A stretch of 5,652 bases of DNA from an uncultured Pseudodesulfovibrio sp. (GCA_947259235.1 CAMYLL010000198.1:1-5652); one strand, 5' to 3'; counted from the first letter of the stretch, positions 1 through 4,990 are shown. Made by a program: numbers and translations. The notes: generated by a model not told the origin, from the letters alone.

Positions 1-111
1 GGCATGGGCATGGAGGACGAGGGCGCCCGGCGCACCGTCTCCAAGAAGACGCTCAAGGAGCGCAAGAAGAAGAAGCTCAACAAGCAGAATCGGAAGAAGA
101 AAAAGAAATAG
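1..111 (+). CDS. ffh: Signal recognition particle protein Ffh, C-terminal 36 residues (5' end outside window)
   Basis: The open frame from base 1 encodes the last 36 residues of a protein and stops at TAG 109-111. It begins GMGMEDEGARR, continues with SKKTLKERKKKKLNKQ and ends in a run of lysines. A glycine/methionine stretch followed by a very basic tail fits the end of the Ffh M domain, the part of the SRP GTPase that binds 4.5S RNA and signal sequences for co-translational targeting to the membrane. The position directly upstream of rpsP supports this, since ffh-rpsP is a common bacterial arrangement. The GTPase (NG) domain lies outside the window, so the call rests on tail composition and context. 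Another lysine-tailed protein is possible but less likely. Confidence 0.72.
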   Translation, partial: GMGMEDEGARRTVSKKTLKERKKKKLNKQNRKKKKK

Positions 112-117
112 GGATCA

Positions 118-135
118 AAAGACGGCGTCGTCTTT
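118..135 (+). terminator. Weak hairpin after ffh, possible attenuator or terminator
   Basis: AAAGACG (118-124) pairs perfectly with CGTCTTT (129-135) around the loop GCGT, seven bases after the ffh stop codon. The stem has only four G-C pairs at its core, and the following TATACAGAT is not a real U-tract. At best it is a partial terminator separating ffh from rpsP. It may have no function. Confidence 0.3.
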
Positions 136-150
136 ATACAGATAATCACC

Positions 151-179
151 TTGCCAAGTATTAGGCAAAAACGTATTAA
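151..179 (+). promoter_or_regulatory. Candidate sigma-70-type promoter for rpsP operon
   Basis: TTGCCA (151-156, 5/6 match to the -35 consensus) is separated by exactly 17 bp from TATTAA (174-179, 4/6 match to the -10 consensus). The site lies in the most AT-rich non-coding stretch of the window. A start near 186 would leave an 18-nt leader before the rpsP ATG at 204, carrying the GGGGG (189-193) ribosome-binding site. TTGCC (151-155) and GGCAA (164-168) also form a small inverted repeat over the same DNA. The assignment is by consensus match only. Confidence 0.5.
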
Positions 180-203
180 CACACTATTGGGGGTATAATT
201 ACC

Positions 204-443
204 ATGGCTATGAAAATCAGACTGACCCGGATGGGTGCCAAGAAGCGTCCCTTCTACCGCGTGGTGGCTCTCGACAGCGCCGTTCGTCGTGACGGCCGTC
301 CCGTCGAGTACCTTGGATACTACAATCCGATGGTCGAACCCGCTGAAGTCAAGCTCGACATGGAAAAGATCGAGAAGTGGCTCAAGCAGGGCGCAGAGCC
401 GAGCAATACCGTTCGTTCCCTGTTGAAGAATGCCGGCAAGTAG
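204..443 (+). CDS. rpsP: 30S ribosomal protein S16
   Basis: A 79-residue protein of family-typical length (E. coli S16 is 82). S16 is an early-binding 30S protein that contacts the 5' domain of 16S rRNA and is needed for small-subunit assembly. The whole protein matches the family: an N-terminal strand with [18 protein letters not shown] (residues 4-21), then [19 protein letters not shown], and the C-terminal [14 protein letters not shown] segment. The ATG at 204 is preceded by GGGGG (189-193) at 10 nt. A second ATG at 210 would give only a two-residue shorter protein, and MAMKIRL is the more usual start. It is the first gene after the candidate promoter, with an 84-bp gap to khpA. Confidence 0.97.
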   Translation: MAMKIRLTRMGAKKRPFYRVVALDSAVRRDGRPVEYLGYYNPMVEPAEVKLDMEKIEKWLKQGAEPSNTVRSLLKNAGK

Positions 444-490
444 CAACGTGCTTTACTCGTCCGGCCATCTGTTTGGCAGCTCAAGTACAA

Positions 491-508
491 GGCGCTTGAC
501 GACGCGCC
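491..508 (+). other. Small hairpin between rpsP and khpA
   Basis: GGCGC (491-495) can pair with GCGCC (504-508) around an 8-nt loop, just upstream of the khpA ribosome-binding site at 515-520. The stem is five G-C pairs. It could modestly affect khpA initiation or transcript processing, but short GC stems are expected by chance in DNA of this composition. Confidence 0.25.
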
Positions 509-527
509 TACACCGGAGGAAGACGTC

Positions 528-761
528 ATGCTGAAAGAGATGATCGAGTACATTGCCAAGTCGCTGGTGGACAATCCGGATGAGGTGCACGTTTTGGAAG
601 TGGAAGGGGAGCAGACCTCGGTCATCGAGCTGAAGGTGGCCAAGGAAGACCTCGGCAAGGTCATTGGCAAACAGGGCCGCACGGCCCGTGCCATGCGCAC
701 CCTGCTGGGCGCGGCCTCCACCAAGGCCAAGAAACGCTCCGTTCTGGAAATTCTCGAGTAG
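528..761 (+). CDS. khpA: KH-domain RNA-binding protein KhpA (YlqC family)
   Basis: A 77-residue single KH-domain protein, the usual size for KhpA/YlqC. It starts [17 protein letters not shown], typical of the family, and carries the RNA-gripping GxxG loop as GKQG (residues 47-50) within [18 protein letters not shown], followed by the helix that packs beside the nucleic acid. Family members bind RNA broadly. In several Gram-positive bacteria KhpA partners with KhpB and affects cell elongation and division, but the role in deltaproteobacteria is not established here. The start is firm: GGAGGA (515-520) sits 7 nt before ATG 528. The gene lies between rpsP and rimM, its conserved position in many bacteria. 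It is followed directly by a strong hairpin (767-787). Confidence 0.93.
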   Translation: MLKEMIEYIAKSLVDNPDEVHVLEVEGEQTSVIELKVAKEDLGKVIGKQGRTARAMRTLLGAASTKAKKRSVLEILE

Positions 762-766
762 AAACG

Positions 767-787
767 AACGCTCCCGCCGGGAGCGTT
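767..787 (+). promoter_or_regulatory. Perfect 9-bp hairpin just after khpA
   Basis: AACGCTCCC (767-775) pairs perfectly with GGGAGCGTT (779-787) around the triloop GCC, starting 6 nt after the khpA stop codon. Six of the nine pairs are G-C. No U-tract follows (next bases GCGACAATG), so this is not a canonical intrinsic terminator. A 3'-end stabilising structure, a processing site or a pause hairpin are the likelier options. Confidence 0.55.
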
Positions 788-830
788 GCGACAATGTTCC
801 CCCGCCGGCGCTTTGGACCGCGGGGCGCAG

Positions 831-879
831 GAAAAGCTCAAGGCCGACGCGCAGCCGTGCGCCAGGGCTTGAGCTTTTC
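831..879 (+). promoter_or_regulatory. 12-bp stem with nested inner hairpin in khpA-rimM gap
   Basis: GAAAAGCTCAAG (831-842) is perfectly complementary to CTTGAGCTTTTC (868-879). The 25-nt loop contains a second stem, GCGCA (849-853) with TGCGC (858-862). A perfect 12-bp arm is well above chance for a 193-bp gap. The structure is followed by GCACC rather than a U-run. Its function is unknown: an RNA leader element upstream of rimM or a dispersed palindromic repeat are both possible. Confidence 0.6.
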
Positions 880-888
880 GCACCTGCT

Positions 889-911
889 CGGGGCGCGTCT
901 TTCGCGCCCCG
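889..911 (+). promoter_or_regulatory. Perfect 9-bp GC hairpin upstream of rimM
   Basis: CGGGGCGCG (889-897) pairs with CGCGCCCCG (903-911) around the loop TCTTT. It ends 43 nt before the proposed rimM ATG. The sequence CGGGGCGC also occurs at 821-828, so the right arm 904-911 could pair there instead, enclosing the 831-879 stem. The two foldings exclude each other. This is visible in the sequence; a switching role is inference. Confidence 0.55.
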
Positions 912-954
912 GCATTCGTTGTCCGCTCGTACAACCAGGCAGTTGGTGCAGCAC

Positions 955-1548
955 ATGGGACAGACCGGACTCGTTCTCGTGGGCGGGGTCGTCAAGGCGC
1001 ACGGAATTCGGGGAGAGATCTGCATCAAGAGCCATGCCGACTCTCCATCGCTTTTCGGCAGCGTGCCCGCCCTGTATCTCCGGGATGGCGACAAGCCGCC
1101 CCGGTCCTTTGCCGTGCGCTCCTGGCGCGAACACAAGGGGTTTGTCCTGCTCGTTCTCAAGGGCGTGGCCGATCGCGACCAGGCCGAGGCCCTGCGCGGG
1201 TTCGAGGTGCTGGTGCGCGAGGAGGACCTGCCCGAGCTGGACGAGGGGGAGCACTACCTCTACCAGATGCTCGGCTGCAGGGTGATCCTTGAGGACGGAA
1301 CGGACGTGGGCGTGCTCGAAACCTTCTTCGAGACCGCCGGGCAGGACACCTGGGTCATCGTCAACGAGGCGGGCACGGAAATCCTCCTGCCCGCAGTGCC
1401 GGAGTTCGTCCTTGATGTGGACCTGGACGCCGAGGTCATCGTTGTCGATCCGCCCGAGGGACTGCTCGACCTCTACCTGAACCCCGAGCCGCCGAAGAAG
1501 AAGCCTGTTCGTCAGCCGTGTGCCAAGACCGGGGCCAAGACCTCATGA
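955..1548 (+). CDS. rimM: Ribosome maturation factor RimM
   Basis: From ATG 955 the product is 197 residues. RimM binds S19 in the 30S head and assists maturation of the 16S 3' domain. The N-terminal barrel shows VGGVVKAHGIRGEI (residues 9-22), the family signature. The PRC-barrel half has EGEHYLYQMLGCRV, then VLETFFETAGQDTWVI, ILLPAVPEFV and the closing VVDPPEGLLDLY. About 20 residues follow that typical end, rich in P and K (PEPPKKKPVRQ), making it longer than the usual 170-180. The start is uncertain: there is no good Shine-Dalgarno, and in-frame TTG 943 and GTG 946 are alternatives, the latter with AGG 6 nt upstream. The reading frame stays open further upstream but is arginine-rich and unlike RimM. 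Its stop overlaps the trmD start as ATGA. Confidence 0.92.
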   Translation: MGQTGLVLVGGVVKAHGIRGEICIKSHADSPSLFGSVPALYLRDGDKPPRSFAVRSWREHKGFVLLVLKGVADRDQAEALRGFEVLVREEDLPELDEGEHYLYQMLGCRVILEDGTDVGVLETFFETAGQDTWVIVNEAGTEILLPAVPEFVLDVDLDAEVIVVDPPEGLLDLYLNPEPPKKKPVRQPCAKTGAKTS

Positions 1549-2840
1549 ACTTCCATCTGGTCAGCATCTTCCCCCACTATTTCGAGACGCCGCTCTCGTC
1601 CGGCCTCATGGGCAAGGGCGTGGAAAGCGGGCTCGTTTCCTTCGACCATGTGGACGTGCGCCACTTCGCCGGGGGCATCCACAAGTCCGTTGACGACCGT
1701 CCCTTTGGCGGTGGGCCGGGCATGCTGCTCAAGCTCGATCCCATGGTCAAGGCGCTGGCTTCCATCGAGTCGCCGGGGCGCATGCTCATGCTCTCGCCGC
1801 GCGGCAAGCCGCTGACCCAGGACCGGGTGCGCGAGCTGGCCCGGGAGGAGGACGTCACCCTCATCTGCGGCCGCTACGAGGGCATCGACGAGCGCGTCCT
1901 GGACCTGTTTCCCATCGAGCTGGTCAGCGTGGGCGATTTCGTGCTCAACGGCGGCGAGGCGGGCGCGGTCTGCCTCATAGAGGCCGTGGCGCGGCTGTTG
2001 CCCGGCTTCATGGGCCATACCGACTCCGGCGACGAGGAGAGCTTCTCCTCCGGCCTGCTGGAATACCCGCATTACACCCGGCCCGACGAGTTCGAGGGAC
2101 TGACCGTGCCCGAGGTGCTGCGCGGCGGCGACCACGGCAAGATCGAGCAGTGGCGGCGCGAGCGCTCGCTGGAGACGACCCTGCGCGACAGGCCGGACCT
2201 GCTGCCCGGGGCCGGGCTCACGGTGGAGGACGTGGACCATCTGCGCTCGCTCTCCCGCACGCGCCTGGGGCGCAACCTCTATATCGCCCTGGTCCACTAC
2301 CCGGTGGTCAACAAGTTCGGCGAGAAGGTCGCCGTTTCCGTGACCAATCTCGACCTGCACGACATGTCGCGGGTGGCCCGCAGCTACGGTCTGGGCGGGT
2401 TCTACGCCACCACGCCCATAGAGGATCAGAAGGCCCTGGCCGAGCATCTCCTGGCCCACTGGCGCGAGGGCGCGGGCAGCGTGGCCAACCCGGACCGGGC
2501 CGAGGCGTTCTCCAAGGTCAAGGTTTTTGACGATATCGAGGGCGCGGTCCTTGACATCGAATCGCAAACAGGGCAATGTCCCCGCCTCGCAGCCACGTCA
2601 GCGCGGCTGGATCGCAAGCCCGGGGCAGAGCCCGCTCTGACCTACCTGGAAATGCGAAAATGGCTTGAGAAATCGCCGGTTTTGCTCATCTTCGGCACTG
2701 GCCACGGGCTGGCCGAGGAAGTGCTGGGCAAGGCCGAGGGCGTGCTCAGGCCGATCCGGTACCTGGACGATTACAACCATCTGTCAGTGAGGAGCGCGGT
2801 CGCCATCATCGTCGACCGTCTCGTGGCGGATGAATACTAG
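1545..2840 (+). CDS. trmD: tRNA (guanine37-N1)-methyltransferase TrmD fused to a second SPOUT-type methyltransferase domain
   Basis: A 431-residue protein, far longer than ordinary TrmD (about 240-255). Residues 1-220 are TrmD, which uses SAM to make m1G37 next to the anticodon and so prevents frameshifting. Visible motifs are PFGGGPGM (53-60), SPRGKPL (84-90), CGRYEGIDERV (108-118) and SVGDFVLNGGE (128-138) of the knotted SAM pocket, YPHYTRP (174-180), and GGDHGKI (194-200), whose Asp is probably the catalytic base. Residues from about 240 to 431 match my recollection of the Tm1570-like RNA methyltransferase family (Pfam Methyltrn_RNA_4): RNLYIALVHYPV (243-254), TNLDLHDMSRVARSYG (267-282), LIFGTGHGL (381-389) and YNHLSVRSAVA (410-420). 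The last two resemble a SPOUT knot. The target of this second domain is unknown to me. The start is ATG 1545 in the ATGA overlap with rimM, with only GGGG (1531-1534) upstream, suggesting translational coupling. Confidence 0.95.
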   Translation: MNFHLVSIFPHYFETPLSSGLMGKGVESGLVSFDHVDVRHFAGGIHKSVDDRPFGGGPGMLLKLDPMVKALASIESPGRMLMLSPRGKPLTQDRVRELAREEDVTLICGRYEGIDERVLDLFPIELVSVGDFVLNGGEAGAVCLIEAVARLLPGFMGHTDSGDEESFSSGLLEYPHYTRPDEFEGLTVPEVLRGGDHGKIEQWRRERSLETTLRDRPDLLPGAGLTVEDVDHLRSLSRTRLGRNLYIALVHYPVVNKFGEKVAVSVTNLDLHDMSRVARSYGLGGFYATTPIEDQKALAEHLLAHWREGAGSVANPDRAEAFSKVKVFDDIEGAVLDIESQTGQCPRLAATSARLDRKPGAEPALTYLEMRKWLEKSPVLLIFGTGHGLAEEVLGKAEGVLRPIRYLDDYNHLSVRSAVAIIVDRLVADEY

Positions 2841-2858
2841 AATAGATTTTCCGTTCAC

Positions 2859-2863
2859 AAGGA
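2859..2863 (+). promoter_or_regulatory. Ribosome-binding site that fixes the rplS start
   Basis: AAGGAG lies mainly at 2859-2864, 8 nt before ATG 2872 but only 2 nt before the in-frame ATG 2866. The spacing makes 2872 the start. This is much stronger than anything before rimM or trmD, which fits a high translation rate for L19. Confidence 0.7.
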
Positions 2864-2871
2864 GAATGACC

Positions 2872-3222
2872 ATGAACATCATGAAGCAGATCGAATCCGA
2901 GCACATCCGTCTCGACATCCCGGAGTTCAAGGCCGGTGACACCATCAAGGTCCATTACCGGATCGTCGAGGGCGAGAAAGAGCGCATCCAGGTCTTCCAG
3001 GGTGCGGTCCTGCGTCGCCGTCGCGGAACCACCAACGCCACCTTCACCGTCCGCAAGATTTCCGACGGCGTGGGCGTGGAGCGCGTGTTCCCGACCAACT
3101 CCCCGTTCATCGACAACGTCGAGATCGTCTCCGAGGGCAAGGTCCGCCGCAGCCGCATCTACTACCTGCGCAACCTGCGCGGTAAGGCTGCCCGCATCAA
3201 GTCCAAGCAGATCTGGGAATAG
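2872..3222 (+). CDS. rplS: 50S ribosomal protein L19
   Basis: A 116-residue protein, matching E. coli L19 (115). L19 sits at the 30S-50S interface near bridge B8. Family features run the full length: MKQIESEHIRLDIPEFKAGDTIKVHYRIVEG split over residues 4-34, then RIQVFQGAVLRRRRG, FTVRKISDGVGVERVFPTNSP (the most conserved block), and the basic end RRSRIYYLRNLRGKAARIK. It lies 31 bp after trmD, its standard position, and is the last gene before the probable terminator at 3364-3391. Codon use is strongly biased to C-ending codons, as expected for a highly expressed gene. Confidence 0.98.
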   Translation: MNIMKQIESEHIRLDIPEFKAGDTIKVHYRIVEGEKERIQVFQGAVLRRRRGTTNATFTVRKISDGVGVERVFPTNSPFIDNVEIVSEGKVRRSRIYYLRNLRGKAARIKSKQIWE

Positions 3223-3363
3223 TTTTTCGGCAAGCGGGCGTCTGCCCGGTGTCGCGGTCGGCTCTGCCTCCTGCGCGTGAAAACGCGTTGCGGGCGTGAA
3301 CTGATCCGCCCATGGGCCACGGCCCCTTCCTGAAATCAACCAGGCTCATTACGCGAGATCCCG
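3223..3363 (+). other. rplS 3' untranslated stretch with two small hairpins
   Basis: No gene is visible here. CGGGC (3235-3239) pairs with GCCCG (3244-3248) around GTCT. CGCGT (3274-3278) pairs with ACGCG (3283-3287) around GAAA, a GNRA tetraloop. These precede the strong palindrome at 3364-3391, so the rplS transcript probably has a structured 3' tail of about 170 nt. A 3'UTR-derived small RNA is conceivable but unsupported by anything beyond the stems. Confidence 0.35.
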
Positions 3364-3394
3364 GCCCGGAGTGTCAGCTGACACTCCGGGCTTT
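3364..3394 (+). terminator. Probable intrinsic terminator closing the rpsP-rplS operon
   Basis: Bases 3364-3391 are a perfect 28-bp palindrome: GCCCGGAGTGTCAG followed at once by its reverse complement. As RNA it would form a 12-bp GC-rich stem with an AGCT loop, followed by TTT and then CGTGGTTT. The U-run is short, but stem stability and the position between rplS and rnhB favour termination. A symmetric protein-binding site is the alternative. Confidence 0.65.
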
Positions 3395-3496
3395 CGTGGT
3401 TTGCCGCATGGCCAGCCGTAAAATTGTCGCACCCGTCACCTTTCTTCCCTTCTCATTTCCTTCCGTTTCAGGCACTGATACCTCCAGAGGAAAACA

Positions 3497-4138
3497 ATGA
3501 TCCAACCCTATCCGACCTCCCATGCCGCCTATCCTCCGGAGGCCGTCGCCGGTGTTGACGAGGCCGGGCGCGGCTGCCTGGCCGGGCCGGTGGTGGCCGG
3601 GGCCTGCATCCTGCCCGCCGACTACGACCTGCCGGGCCTCACCGACTCCAAGCAGCTCACCGCCGCCCGGCGCGAAACACTCTACGCCCTCATCAGGGAG
3701 CAGGCCGTGTCCTGGGCCGTGGGCGTGGCCTGGCCCCGCGAGATTGACGCCGTCAATATCCTCCAGGCCACCTTCCTGGCCATGGGGCGCGCCGTCCGCG
3801 CCCTGGCCGTGTCCCCACGCTTCCTGCGCATCGACGGCAACAAAACCATTCCCGACTACGCCCTGAAGCTCTCCCTGCCCCAGGAATGGGTGATCAAAGG
3901 CGACGGAACCATCCCCGCCATCTCCGCCGCCTCCATACTGGCCAAGACCTTTCGCGACCGCCTGATGGTCAAGCTTGACCGCCGCTACCCCGGCTACGGC
4001 CTGGCCAAACACATGGGCTACGGCACGCAGGATCACATGGAAGCAATCCGGCGCATCGGCCCGAGCCCCATGCACCGGCTCACCTTCCGGGGCGTCAAGC
4101 CCGAGGAGCGGCCCCAGCAACAGGCAACCCTCTTCTAG
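3497..4138 (+). CDS. rnhB: Ribonuclease HII
   Basis: A 213-residue protein (E. coli RNase HII is 198) that nicks the RNA strand of RNA-DNA hybrids and removes single ribonucleotides misincorporated into DNA. The four metal-binding acidic residues are present: D21 and E22 in [14 protein letters not shown]113 in RIDGNK, and D136 in [18 protein letters not shown]. Also typical are TDSKQL (49-54), [24 protein letters not shown] and the closing RGVKPEE. About 18 residues precede the catalytic GVDEAGRG block, a normal N-terminal arm. ATG 3497 has AGAGG (3486-3490) 6 nt upstream. The gene follows the 3364-3391 palindrome, so it probably starts its own transcript or relies on read-through. I see no convincing promoter in 3395-3485. 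Its stop codon abuts a palindromic repeat array. Confidence 0.97.
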   Translation: MIQPYPTSHAAYPPEAVAGVDEAGRGCLAGPVVAGACILPADYDLPGLTDSKQLTAARRETLYALIREQAVSWAVGVAWPREIDAVNILQATFLAMGRAVRALAVSPRFLRIDGNKTIPDYALKLSLPQEWVIKGDGTIPAISAASILAKTFRDRLMVKLDRRYPGYGLAKHMGYGTQDHMEAIRRIGPSPMHRLTFRGVKPEERPQQQATLF

Positions 4139-4191
4139 CAGGCTGTTGAAAAGCGCACGATGGCTGCGTTGCTGCGAGCCGGGCACACCCT

Positions 4192-4210
4192 CGCGTAGGA
4201 AGACTACGCG
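4192..4210 (+). repeat. Central hairpin of repeat unit 1
   Basis: CGCGTAG (4192-4198) and CTACGCG (4204-4210) flank the loop GAAGA, a perfect 7-bp stem. It extends outward, after an internal mismatch region, into GGGCAC (4181-4186) pairing with GTGCCC (4217-4222). Unit 2 has the same core at 4315-4333. Confidence 0.7.
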
Positions 4211-4437
4211 TCGGCCGTGCCCGACTCTTGCGCCTTGCCTTCGCCCGCTTTTGAACAGCCTGCGAAAGGTGCTAAGCGCACGATGGCTGCGTTGCCGCGA
4301 GCCGGGTACACCCTCGCGTAGGAAGACTACGCGTCGGCCGTGCCCAACTCTTGCGCCTTGCCCTCGCCCGCTTTTGAACAGCCTGCGAATGGTGCTAAGC
4401 GCACGATGGCTGCGTTGCCGCGAGCCAGGCACACCCT

Positions 4438-4456
4438 CGCGCAGGAAGACTGCGCG
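4438..4456 (+). repeat. Central hairpin of repeat unit 3 with compensatory base-pair change
   Basis: The core here is CGCGCAG (4438-4444), loop GAAGA, CTGCGCG (4450-4456). Compared with units 1 and 2, T has become C on the left arm and A has become G at exactly the opposing position on the right arm, so a T-A pair has become C-G and the stem stays perfect. Confidence 0.75.
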
Positions 4457-4480
4457 TCGGCCGTGCCCGACTCGTGCGCC

Positions 4481-4597
4481 ATTCGCGCAGGGTGGGTTGC
4501 GCAGGGCGGGGCGGCGTTGCTTTACGGCTGAAATGGGTCGGGGTTCCAGCCCGTTGTCCGCTGGCGCCCGGGCCACCCCTGTGCTATCGGAATCCCC
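4481..4597. other. Non-coding remainder before yraN
   Basis: This stretch follows the point where repeat unit 3 loses similarity. It contains GCGCAGGG twice (from about 4485 and 4499) but no convincing promoter, terminator or ORF. The only Shine-Dalgarno-like bases before yraN are CGGA at 4588-4591. Confidence 0.4.
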
Positions 4598-4990
4598 ATG
4601 GGATTTCTGAGCAGATTCACCCAGGCCAGGGAGCGGGGCACTCTCGGCGAGGATGCGGCCGCCCGCTATCTCGAAAGCCGGGGCATGCGCGTGCTCGATC
4701 GCAACTGGCGGTATCGTCAGTGGGAGCTGGACCTGGTCTGCCGCGACGGGGACACCCTGGTTTTCGTGGAGGTCAAGACGCGCAATGCCGGAACGCTGGG
4801 CACGCCTGCCGACGGGCTGAACCGCGCGAAGCGGGCGCGGCTGGTCAAGGCGGCCTCGCAATACCTGAGCGCCAAGGGGCTGTGGGACGAGCCGTGCCGG
4901 TTCGACCTCGCCTCGGTTGTGGATATGGGAACCTCCATGGATGTTGAGCACATAGAAAACGCTTTCGACCTCACGGGGCTGGGCATATGA
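4598..4990 (+). CDS. yraN: UPF0102 family protein YraN (predicted endonuclease-fold)
   Basis: A 130-residue protein of usual family size. UPF0102 proteins have a restriction-endonuclease-like (PD-(D/E)XK) fold, and their cellular role is not settled. Visible family features are GTLGEDAAARYLESRGMRVLDRNWR (split over residues 14-38), E43-L-D45 in WELDLVCRDG, and E58-V-K60 in VFVEVKTR, the probable metal-binding site. The family motif usually reads GE(I/L)DL; here the residue before the Glu is Trp instead of Gly. ATG 4598 gives a normal N-terminus, though the ribosome-binding site is weak (CGGA, 6 nt upstream). The location beside rnhB and rsmI is typical. The stop overlaps the rsmI start as ATGA, so the two are probably translationally coupled. 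Confidence 0.93.
   Translation: MGFLSRFTQARERGTLGEDAAARYLESRGMRVLDRNWRYRQWELDLVCRDGDTLVFVEVKTRNAGTLGTPADGLNRAKRARLVKAASQYLSAKGLWDEPCRFDLASVVDMGTSMDVEHIENAFDLTGLGI

Larger units (their letters stand above)
4138..4480. repeat. Three-unit 123-bp tandem palindromic repeat array
   Basis: Three copies of a 123-bp unit lie head to tail: 4151-4273, 4274-4396 and a truncated 84-bp third copy, 4397-4480. Units 1 and 2 differ at 5 of 123 positions by eye; unit 3 differs from unit 2 at 6 of 84. Each unit has a central hairpin, CGCGTAG-GAAGA-CTACGCG in units 1 and 2 (4192-4210, 4315-4333), flanked by GGGCAC/GTGCCC arms. The first unit also has long outer arms: 4138-4155 against 4246-4263, complementary at 17 of 18 positions, so the element starts on the last base of the rnhB stop codon. 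Units 2 and 3 lack that left outer arm, suggesting internal duplication of one inserted palindromic element. It resembles non-autonomous REP/MITE-like repeats; no transposase is present here. Confidence 0.9.

Noticed and set aside
194..199. Perfect TATAAT -10 hexamer
   Set aside because: It ends only 4 nt before the rpsP ATG, has no acceptable -35 at 16-18 bp, and would give a leaderless start. The TTGCCA/TATTAA pair upstream is a better fit.
664..954. N-terminal extension of RimM back to ATG 664
   Set aside because: The extension would overlap khpA in another frame and translate the hairpin region into arginine/proline-rich sequence unlike any RimM. The family signature begins just after ATG 955.
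1512..2576. Minus-strand open frame of 354 codons opposite trmD
   Set aside because: It is the antisense shadow of a strongly conserved gene in GC-rich DNA, with no domain visible.
3312..3500. Small plus-strand ORF of 62 codons before rnhB
   Set aside because: It spans the terminator palindrome, lacks a ribosome-binding site and has no recognisable sequence.
4138..4480. CRISPR array
   Set aside because: The repeats are contiguous 123-bp units with no unique spacers, and no cas genes are near.
4138..4480. Autonomous insertion sequence
   Set aside because: The inverted arms are IS-like, but the whole array is under 350 bp and encodes no transposase.
3975..4610. Plus-strand frame of 211 codons with a repeated 41-residue unit (SARWLRC...)
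   Set aside because: It starts inside rnhB in another frame and simply translates the DNA repeat. The unit is a palindrome with hairpins, which explains its structure better than a repeat protein, and no ribosome-binding site is present.
3374..4951. Minus-strand open frame of 525 codons across rnhB, the repeat array and yraN
   Set aside because: It lies antisense to two well-supported genes, has G/P/R/H-rich composition with no recognisable domain, and stays open because of high GC and because the 123-bp repeat period is a multiple of three.
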